Below are positions 56,093 through 64,000 of a stretch of DNA of 64,000 nucleotides, in pieces. The DNA comes from Tricholoma matsutake. Its lineage: Eukaryota; Basidiomycota; Agaricomycetes; Agaricales; Tricholomataceae. Numbering within the stretch: the first letter of the stretch is position 1; the number at the start of each line of letters is the position of its first letter. The notes under the pieces were generated by a model. That model was not told the origin of the DNA. It was given only the letters and a program-made list of their open reading frames with translations, and ran no database searches. Both the position numbers and the translations under genes were made by a program. Where the stretch lies: assembly GCA_026075535.2 (NCBI GenBank), contig AP026541.1, positions 10,478,001 through 10,542,000 of the forward strand, in the 5' to 3' direction.

Positions 56093-57515
56093 CTAAGATG
56101 CATTGCCCCAATGGATTTGAAATCCCATACAACCAAAGTCAGTGACTTGAATGTGATGTGGTACAGCAGTGTGCCGTCGATGGAATTCCTTGACTAACCA
56201 AGGGGCATTCACATTGGACTCTTCGACCCATGAGTTCTCCTCATACCTATAACCCTTCCAGTGCACCAAATACTGGAGTTTTCCTTGGCACAACCAGCTG
56301 TCCAAGATTGACTCGACTTTGTACTGGGGTTCTTCCTCAATCACTGTAGGTGGTGGTGGACATAAATGGCATCCCGGGAATGGATCTGGGGGAGCTGGAA
56401 GGAGTTTGACAACATGGAAGACTGGGTGGAGTCTGGACATGGAGGCTGGGAGGCATAGATGATAGGCATGTGTTCCAACACACTTGACACTGGGGAAAGG
56501 TCCCAGGAAGCGATGAGCGAGTTTCTTGGATGGATGCGTAGTGGAGATGTCACTGGAGTCAAGATAAACTCAATCACCAACCTTGTACTGAGGGGTCGGA
56601 GAATGGCGTTGGTTGTAAAAGCATGCCATGTTGTCCTTTGCCTTTGCTAAGGCTGCCTTTGCCTCCTCCAAGCTATCCCGCATGCATTCTGTGAACTCAT
56701 TCACCATCTCAATGTGTGAGGGAGTTTTGCGAGGTTCAAATCCCATGCATGGATGTTGTCCAGTGTCTAAGAGGAAAGGGGTCTGTTGAGTGGAAGCATG
56801 GACATGGTTGTTGTATCTGAACTCGGCCAAGGGGAGAAGATCATCCCAATTGTCCTGGCGTTTATTGACAAAGATGCGGATGTACTGCTCAAGTTCCTGG
56901 TTGACTCGCTCAGTCTGGCCGTCAGTTTGTGGGTGATAAGTGGTCAAAGCAAGGAGTTTGATTCCCAGGAGTCAGTACAGCTCGCGAGTGAACTCTGCCA
57001 TAAACTGAGGGCCACAATCAGAGAGGAAAGCACCAGGAAGTCCATGTAATTTCCACACATGGTAGAGGTAGAGTCAGGCAGCACCCAGGGCACTGACAGT
57101 GGTGTGAATGGGAATGAAGTGAGTGCGTTTTCCCACTGAATCAACTGTGCACATCACCGCATCAAACCCATTCAACTCTGGCAACTCCACCACAAAGTCA
57201 ATGCTGACAACATCCCAATGACTCTCTGGAACAGGAAGAGGGTGTAGCTCACCAATGGGTTTGTGATGAGGAACCTTGGTGCATAAGCAAAGGTCACAAG
57301 TGCGACAATACTGACCAATGAGCTGTGACATTTGTGGCCACCAATAATTCCATGAGGTGAGCTCCAAGGTCTTCCAGCGTCCAGGATGGCCAGCAATCTG
57401 TGAGTCATGGTGTTGGGATATGATGTGCTGGCAAAGGTCTGGGTCATTGGGGACATAGATGTGATCCCTGAAATACAACAAGTCCTCTTTTTCAGCCCAC
57501 TCTGCCGCATGCAAG
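56093..57515 (-). pseudogene. Gypsy integrase and chromodomain
   Basis: Zinc-binding region SQHHDSQIAGHPGRWKT then YCRTCDLCLCTK (about 57420-57290). The DDE core has SIDFVVELP (first Asp, about 57195), [13 protein letters not shown] (second, 57025) and TDGQTERVNQELEQYI (Glu, about 56900). A GPF-type linker with KKLAHRFLGPFP is at 56540-56480. The chromodomain VESILDSWLCQGKLQYLVHW and GYRYEENSWVEESNV is at 56320-56220. Breaks are few: stops near 57080 and 56985 and a shift near 56575. Chromodomains of this class steer integration toward marked chromatin. All three catalytic residues remain. Confidence 0.92.
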
Positions 57516-58936
57516 GAAAGGGTGGATCCCTTCCTCAGTTCTTTAACAGCTTGGGCAACAACATCCTCATGTAAACCGCTACAGTTTGTGCAATGAATGT
57601 CACATAGGATGTCCCGCTCCTCACCCTGGGGTGTGATGCCCTCCAGTGCCCAAATGGTGAACAGGTCTGGCTGCAACAACACAATGTTTTGGTTGTCATC
57701 GCTGCCATCCCCATGGTCTGCACATCGGGAGAGGGCATTGGTCTTCCCCATGCTGTGACCCGGACGGTGGTGCAAGGAGAAGTCGAATCTGGATAGATAC
57801 AGGGACCAACAAGCTTGATGACAGTTCAATTTCTTGGCCATCATAAAGTACTTGAGATTCTTGTGATCCATCCAAATTTCCACCTTGTGTTGGGCACCCT
57901 CGAGGAAGTGTCACCACTCCTCAAGCGCATGCATTATTGCCAACATCTCCTTGTCATGGATCTTGTAATTTCGCTCTACAGCACTAAGGCTTTTGGAGTA
58001 GAACACAACAGGATGCCACTTCTGGTCCTCCGGAGACTGCTGAGACAACACGGCGCCCATTGCAAAGTCCGAACTGTCAGCTTCTACACGAAAAGGACGC
58101 AAATTGTCAGCAAAGGTAAGGATGGGAGTGGAAGTGACCATCTCCTTAAGCTTTTCGAATGCCTCCTGTTGTGCATTATCCCACCTCAATGCCTCGTTTC
58201 CTGTCAAGTCAAACAGTGGTCGTGCATGATGTGAGAAATCCTTGATAAAACACCGATAGAAATTGATGAAGCCCAGGAAAGACTGCACCTCTTTCTTGTT
58301 TGTGGGCATCGGCCAAGCCGTGACCCCATTCACCTTGATAGGATCCATCTCCACCTGACCCTCTGAGATAATCAGGCCGAGGTACTCAATCTTGGTCTTC
58401 TCAAACTCGCACTTGTCCTGACAAAGGTAGAGTTTGTACCATTGAAGCTGTTCTAGGATGAGGTGCATGATGCGATGGTGCTCTTCAACTGTGCGAGTGA
58501 AGATGGGGATGTCGTCAAGATAGATGCAGACAATGTCTTCGAGGATGAGGTCATGGAAAATGTCGTTCATCATGGTCTGAAAGGTGGCAGGACTATTAGT
58601 AAGGCCAAAGAACATGACAAGTGGTTCAAAAAGACCATGGTTGGTATGAAAGGCTGCCTTCCACTCATCTCACTCCTTTATCCTCACATTATTGTAGCCC
58701 CAATGGATGTCAAGCTTGGCGAAGTATTGGGCTCCATGGAGCTGGTTCATGAGTTCGGAGATGAGAGGTAATGGGTAGCGATTTTTGACCGTGATATTGT
58801 TGAGCCTTCTGTAGTCTTGAACTGGTCAAAGTGAGCCATCCTTCTTCTTGACAAAGAAAAAGGGAGAGGCCATGGGTGACTTCAATGGTTGAATACGTCC
58901 AGAGGCCAGGTGCTTGTTGATGAACTGGTCAAGCTG
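57516..58936 (-). pseudogene. Gypsy reverse transcriptase and RNase H
   Basis: Reads [15 protein letters not shown], stop, [10 protein letters not shown], then [16 protein letters not shown] (first catalytic Asp, about 58715) and CIYLDDIPIF (catalytic YLDD, about 58520). QDKCEFEKTKIEYLGLIIS and VQSFLGFINFYRCFIKDFS lead into RNase H (FRVEADSSDFAMGAVLSQQS, about 58090; KEMLAIMHALEEW, 57935). The spacer after RNase H continues to the integrase. Stops: TGA at 58826-58828 in place of Arg before PVQDYRR, another near 58670 (KE*DEW), and TGA after EEW near 57910. The first is shared with gypsy C at 50552. Confidence 0.92.
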
Positions 58937-59991
58937 TCATTGTTCTTCAGGAGAGAGAGGATAGACCTTGCAGGATGAAGGGGTTGCTCTGGGGGTGAGT
59001 TTGATCACATGATCCCATGGCTTGCGCGCAGGGAGAGAGTCGAACGATTCCTTGGAGAACACATCTCCAAACTCATGGAGATGAGGGAGCAAGGGATTAG
59101 TAGAGGATTTAGCAGCATTGTTTTTGTGGAAGGCCTCAGTGAGGCGTTGGGATATCTTTGATGTAGCACACACCTCATGCGATGGATGAATTGCAGTGTA
59201 GAAGATCCAATCACCTTCCTCCACTTCCTCTGGCTCCTCATCATCATCATCTGAGTCCAGCATCAGATCAGGAACCCCTTCCAACTCCACTTCAGGTATA
59301 GGCAGGGGTCTGGCACGACACTTCTGAGTACATCGTATCACAGCCTTCTGTCCACAATGTTCTTGCCTGGCTTCTGTGAAACAAGTATGACAGCGGGATG
59401 GACATTGGCTCATGGTAACCTCCCCGGTACGCCAGTCAACCTCTGGGTTATGGTCTCGAAGCCATGGATAGCCCAAAATCACCTTTTGCTTTCCTAATTG
59501 AGTGACAGCAAAAAGGCATGCTCACTATGATCTTTGTAACGGAGGACCAGGTCTACAACCTCTCGGATGGCACCAGCTTTGTTTGGGGACCCATCCACAT
59601 TATACACAGGTATCGGACGTGAGAGTGAGCGAGTATTTAGGCGATGTTGTTGTGTGAGATGGGCATCAATGGAGAGACCGGTTGCACCAGAGTCCAGGAG
59701 CGCAGAGACACTGAGTATCTGTCCAGTGTCGGTAGTCTGTAGTTTGATTGCTAGGTTCAAGGAATGTGTAGAGGGAGTGGATGCAACAATATATTTGCAT
59801 GGTAGTTTATGCTCCCATGATTTAATTTTGAGGTGTGGAGCAGAGGGAGAGATAGGAAGAGCAGGTACATCTTCAGCCAACTTCGAAGGGTCAGAGAGGG
59901 GAACAGTCACGGAAATAGATTCATTCTCCAGGGATTCAACTGACAAAACTTCAAAGTGGTTATGGACAGGCAGTGAGGGCATACAATTCAC
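58937..59991 (-). pseudogene. Gypsy protease region
   Basis: Frame 59991-59494 holds the retropepsin active site ALLDSGATGLSID (about 59710-59670) and the flap-like PVYNVDGSPNKAGAIREVVD. A frame change near 59490 continues with the conserved KVILGYPWLRDHNPEVDW (ILG motif, about 59480-59430). It then runs through a Cys-rich spacer and an acidic hinge (DSDDDDEEPEEVEEGD) to the RT. DSG and ILG are both intact, unlike gypsy D. Confidence 0.9.
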
Positions 59992-61536
59992 TCGCTGCGA
60001 ATAGAAAAATCCTGCTCCTCTACAACTTCTGACTTGGTCTCCTCTGCAACCTGATCCTTTGCTTCCTCGACACCTACAAGCACCAACAAGTCTTGGAGGA
60101 GTTCATCTTGCCCCTCAGGGGTGAGCATGTGGATATCCTGACGATGGGGACATGCTCCAGCCCTGTGTCCAGTTTCCCCACAGCGGTAACAGAGATCCAA
60201 CCTATGTGCACAGCTGTGGGCTGCATCACATCCCTTGTACTGGGACATTGACAGCTGGTGTGGGAGTCTGACAAACAGGAATGGGGTTAAGGTGGGGAAG
60301 GGTTCAATTGAAGGTGTAGGGCACACAGCTGCAGGCTGCATCAACATCCATTGGTACTGGGACATTGACAGCTGGTGTGGGAGTCTGACGAACAGGAATG
60401 GGGTTAAGGCAGGGAAGGGTTCGATTGAAGGTGTAGGGCATATGAGTGGTAGTTGGAGCATGGAATGCAGTGTTAAATGCCACATTTGTGAGTCAGTTCT
60501 CATCACAGAGTGAAGCAGCTTCATACCAAACATAGATATCATCGTCTGCTGGGCACCCTTCCAACATCTGTGCAATCTGGTCCTGAATTTCTCGGTTGAG
60601 GCCCCATCGGAACTTCACCACCACTGGTAGCCCACTCCCATATCATGCCATGTCCACCAAATCCTTAAACTCATCGATATAATCGTCCACGGATCGATGC
60701 GCCTGGTGGTAAGAGGATGACTCGAGTTGTGTCACTGCTTGGTGGCGCTCATTGAGGGGACAAAAGTGGCATACAAACTTGGCTTGAAAGTCACCCCAAG
60801 TGGAGAAAGGTAGAGAACCGAGTTCTTTAGTTTGACGCAGAGTACAGTCCACGTAGAGATAGGCGCATTCAGATTTCATGTATGTGAAGGTCCAATAAAA
60901 TTTTGCAGCCTCATCAATGAATTGATGTGACTGGAGACTGATGTATAACTCACAGGAATTAAGGAATGCATGTCCCTGCGCATGTGCACCATTAAATTCA
61001 GCAGGGGGAGACGGTTTGATCTGGGTGCGCTCTTTAGTGGGCACGTTTGGCAGTACATCGTTGTTGGGTGCGCTTGGAGTCGCAATGGGGGGAATATTGG
61101 TTGTAGGGTTAGTCTGGAGGGTCCTGACAAAGTTTTCGATTGTAGATTTAAGCGAATCGATTTGCATGCATATTCCAGAAACGTCGCTTTCAAGCGCATC
61201 GAGGTGCTCTGATGCATCCATGTCGCTAGGGGGCACGTTTGGTGAAAATGGTGGTGCAGTAAAGGCGAGACTGTCTGGAACAGTGTGTAGGGAGTCTGTG
61301 GAGCTTTGGGAAGCATCGTCCACTCTGTACCTGCCTATCTTGGGCAGTGCGTTCACGATTTCGGGCCTTAGGGGAGAGTTTTCTACTATAAGGGCAACCT
61401 CAGCCTCTAGCAAAGGGAAATCCGAAGTTAAAATTATACTACATATTACAGGGATTGGGGATGCACCTAGCAAAGGGAAATCTGAAGAGAAAACTGTAAG
61501 GATCCCTTTGCTGATGCCCAGTATATGTGAAGACAA
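59992..61536 (-). pseudogene. Gypsy gag, frame opening inside the 5' LTR
   Basis: The open frame begins at an ATG at 61536, inside the 5' LTR, about 110 nt after a TATA-like ATATTTAGAGGC (about 61647). It crosses the LTR edge without a stop (EAEVALIVENSPLRPEIVNA). A coiled region (HLDALESDVSGICMQIDSLK) and the gag core (FNGAHAQGHAFLNSCELYIS, SFSTWGDFQAKFV-type) follow to 60643. After a shift, the NREIQDQIAQMLEG block, a 117-bp tandem duplication (60238-60440), and the zinc knuckle LCYRCGETGHRAGACPH (about 60190-60140) follow. The end is an acidic tail. Initiation could instead occur at a later Met. The LTR start is an inference. Confidence 0.82.
60238..60440 (-). repeat. 117-bp tandem duplication in gypsy gag
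   Basis: TACTGGGACATTGACAGCTG occurs at 60238 and again at 60355, each followed by near-identical sequence. The period of 117 bp is 39 codons, so the reading frame is kept. Gypsy C has a single unit at the matching site (about 48640-48730). Confidence 0.88.
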
Positions 61537-61811
61537 TAAAAATCAAATAATAACCTAAAAATAGAAGAGGCAGAGATAGGCAGATCAAGGCCACCAAATG
61601 ACATCATACCAAGGGGTAGATGTCGGAAGGGGTGCTCTGCCTCTAAATATAAAACTGTCAACATGCACAAACATGATAGAAAGGGAAATTAGTAATAAAA
61701 TCCGGAAAAATCATAGAAAATGAAGAATAGAAGGAAATGAAGTGAGGAAAAATATAGAACAAATGTAAAAAATAGGAGAAACACACAGGGCACCCCCCTA
61801 GTCCCCTTACA
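61389..61811 (-). repeat. 5' LTR of the complete gypsy
   Basis: About 423 bp. Contains the presumptive promoter (ATATTTA near 61647 on the minus strand) and the start of the gag frame. Followed by the TCCTC duplication. Confidence 0.92.
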
Positions 61812-64000
61812 TCCTCCCTGACAGAAACAATGCAATTATCAGTCCCATTAGTTCACCATGGAGGATAGAAACATTATGCCCTGGGAGTTTCAGTACTAGC
61901 ATTAAAGGGCCTGCCATGGCACTGGTCACAGACTTGTTATCTAACATCCCTGCCAATGCCAGCACCATTGACCCATCAGACGCCCAGGTTCTACCATCAC
62001 CACTCCTTGAATATTTGAATTGGAATGCCTCAGCCAGACCACATATGAGGTCTTCTGCATTTCATCTTCACACACAATGGGATGTTGCAAGGTCTAGTGG
62101 ACCATTGATGATATGATTGAGCCAAACTGTTCTCAATGCACCAGCAAGCTTTACCCAGTTTTTCCTCACAGCTGGCAACCAGGTACTATCAAAGATCAGG
62201 GTGTGCACTTGGAAAGCTACCAATCCATCTACATTCACCATCCATTTCCCTGCATCTTCCAATCTATGGATTTCATTGAGTTGAAGTGATCTAAGAGATG
62301 TTCCATTCAAGCCTTTGAGATTCTGGGGAGCATGATGACTGCACAAATTCAACACATGAACTAGCGACACATCACCTTCTGCCACCATGGACTGATCAAC
62401 ATTTTGCAATGGCAGCGAGAGTACCTTCATCACTTTCTGGGCTACAATCCACTGGGAGGGAATGGATCCTGAGTAGTGCAAGAAGTCACATTTTAGTCCT
62501 TCACCATCTAGTGGGTTGATACATCCATTCTTCTTGCATATCCAATCCATCATCATGATCTGTGCCATTGACCTGTAGGCTGGAACATGATGAGTAAGAT
62601 CCTGAGCCAGTCCACTAAGCACTATACCAGCATTGATGCATCCAAGTGATGGGAAGCCAAAACCATGAAGTGAGACAGGGAGGGTAGCTATGGAGGTCTT
62701 CAGTCGGAAAGGAAAACCAAGCCCCACATGGACCTTTTCTATTATTTGCCTATCCAGTGTCTCTGCATCTGCCTGCTTCACTGGCTGCAGGTACAGTAAT
62801 GCCCGACATCATGATATGACACTCTGTGCTACTATCTTCCAGATCAGAGTGATGGGGAGTCGTCCATAGATCCGAGGGAACCGAAAGGCATCAATAAAGT
62901 CTCAGAGCTCCCTGAAATGAGCACCAGGATCATCGACACAAGTCTGTAGAAACTCCAGCTTGTTACAAACCAGTGTTACCTCATGCTCAGAGATTTTCAT
63001 GGGGTCAACATCAGGCCCAACTGATACAGATTAGAAGACTATTGAAGTTGGGTTATTGCCAGTGCCATTGAGGAGATATGCCATGGATTTGTCCCAGTTT
63101 GTTAGCCAGCCATATGCAGCCTGAAACCTTTCCATTTTAAGCATGTTTTGCTAAAGGGAAGACAGGGACTTAGCAAAGAGATATGTATCATCTGTCGCAT
63201 TGGTACAGCTAGTTTTGACCTTGAGTCTGCAAGGTGAGGATCACCTCTCTCTGAACTACTTGTTGAAATTACAAGTGAGTCTGGATCTCCTGCAGCAATA
63301 TCATTGAGATAGTAATGGCCCATACTGGTGGTGAATGTTGACTTTAGCAGAGACAGTGGACCACCCTGCTTTGTTACACCTGAGACTGTCAATGGGTTAG
63401 TTACACCATAAGCAGTTCAAATAAAATATTGTGTGTTTGTCTGAGCAGCCCCGTCCAGATCAATTATTGACAAGGGAAGTCCATAAGCATGAATTGCATC
63501 ATAAAAACCATCAGGTGACAGGTAATTGAAGCCCTTCATTTGGTCTCTTTTGATTGCGTACATTGCCTGCTTATGACATGTTGACCAGGTCTTGATACCA
63601 GCAAGGAAGCTCATCAGATCTTGGGTTTGTACTCCTGGTTGCGCTGCTACCTGTGTGTATCAGGGAGAATTCTCTTTTCTGCTGCATAACAAATAAGCCA
63701 GCTGTTTAGCCATGTCATGGGTGAGTTTGCAACATCAGCAAACCATGGGACATTCCTGTAGCAAAGGTCCTGGTCTGCAGCCCTACAGTAGTCTACTATA
63801 GACTACTGTAGGGCTGCACAGACCAGGACCTTTGCTACAGAAATGACCCATGATTTGCTGATAAGAAAATTTGATAACATTAGGCCTCTCCAATTCCTCA
63901 GGTCAGTGTGACGACCTCATTTGTGGAATGATGTCAACCACATATCTTTTAGATCTCCCAGAAATCAAGCATTCATCACTTCATAATTATAAAGGTCAAG
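61812..64000 (-). pseudogene. LINE ORF2, reverse transcriptase part, runs off the right edge
   Basis: Non-LTR retrotransposon polyprotein of a type common in mushrooms. In coding order it has AMYAIKRDQMKGFNYLSPDG and DAIHAYGLPLSIIDLDGAA (63560-63440), then VSGVTKQGGPLSLLKSTF (63390-63340, the RT GxxQG-like motif). TNATDDTYLFAKS carries the catalytic DD pair (about 63205-63165). FITT-like thumb sequence, RALLYLQPVKQADAETLDRQ (62800-62745) and SIATLPVSLHGFGFPSLGCI (62690-62635) follow, then PGHNVSILHGELMGL leading to RNase H at 61812. It continues at 55642 beyond the inserted gypsy. Several stops and shifts are present. An 85-bp palindrome sits at 63756. Confidence 0.9.
63756..63840. repeat. 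Near-perfect 85-bp palindrome
   Basis: Arms start CTGTAGCAAAGGTCCTGGTC and end GACCAGGACCTTTGCTACAG. They pair over about 40 bp with one 2-base bulge and a 3-nt loop near 63798. TA dinucleotides at both outer edges would fit a tiny Tc1/mariner-type foldback. It interrupts the LINE. Confidence 0.9.

Larger units (their letters stand above)
55648..61811 (-). mobile_element. Complete Ty3/gypsy chromovirus-type element, 6164 bp, duplication TCCTC
   Basis: LTRs lie at 55648-56081 (3') and 61389-61811 (5'). The 5-bp duplication TCCTC lies at 55643-55647 and 61812-61816. On the element strand the LTR starts TGTAAGGGG and ends GCCCTTTA (3' LTR), so it is TG...TA rather than TG...CA. A polypurine tract (AGAGAGGGGGTGA) adjoins the 3' LTR at about 56082-56095. 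The domain order gag, protease, RT, RNase H, integrase, chromodomain is that of chromoviruses. It sits inside a LINE. Confidence 0.95.

Noticed and set aside
10341..61811. RIP (repeat-induced point mutation)
   Set aside because: The changes visible are at CpG, affect one or few sites, and basidiomycetes lack classical RIP. CpG deamination explains them with fewer assumptions.

Overview
The window is fungal nuclear DNA, very probably from a mushroom-forming basidiomycete (Agaricomycetes). Three conserved housekeeping genes show this: they carry many 48-80 bp spliceosomal introns and their proteins match fungal orthologues. The repeat types are also typical of that class: chromodomain Ty3/gypsy, Ty1/copia, hAT, SWIM-finger MULE, an RNase H-bearing LINE, and a broken TPR-CHAT gene. 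The species cannot be named from sequence alone.

Only about 7 kb is intact host coding sequence: the 3' part of RPN7 (1-1197, 26S proteasome lid) and a convergent pair, IML1/DEPDC5 (21318-26327, GATOR1/SEACIT subunit) and NAA20/NAT3 (27150-26497, NatB catalytic subunit). I rebuilt all introns by hand. The joined frames close exactly: IML1 is 1519 codons plus stop, NAA20 is 165 codons plus stop, and RPN7 is 299 codons plus stop for the part in view.

Layout: 1-1.2 kb RPN7. 2.2-10.3 kb a TPR-CHAT pseudogene (caspase-like fold) split by a 4.2-kb hAT element and a 1.1-kb composite element. 10.3-14.4 kb a broken gypsy (element D). 14.4-17.3 kb the 3' half of a second gypsy (element C) plus part of a copia LTR. 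17.3-21.0 kb a MULE with hAT, MITE and SINE insertions. 21.0-28.9 kb the IML1/NAA20 island. 29.0-34.6 kb a young complete copia. 34.6-38.7 kb a coiled-coil transposase-like pseudogene with two MITEs. 39.3-44.9 kb an older copia. 44.9-47.6 kb hAT relics with a solo LTR. 47.6-52.4 kb the 5' half of gypsy C plus the other part of the copia LTR. 52.4-54.6 kb an hAT and a MULE N-terminal piece. 54.6-64.0 kb a LINE split by a complete chromodomain gypsy.

The strongest structural observation is that the two halves of gypsy C lie on opposite strands about 31 kb apart, end at the same gypsy nucleotide, and are each capped by the complementary part of one copia LTR. The simplest reading is an inversion of about 35 kb, from roughly 17.33 to 52.41 kb, carrying IML1 and NAA20. 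Other notable points are eight hAT-type insertions with 8-bp target duplications, a recurrent exon-intron-like cassette with a GAGCANNTGCTC motif inside hAT elements, CpG-type decay of the transposons (CGA to TGA stops), a tRNA-derived SINE with a 14-bp target duplication, and a gypsy gag frame that opens inside its LTR.
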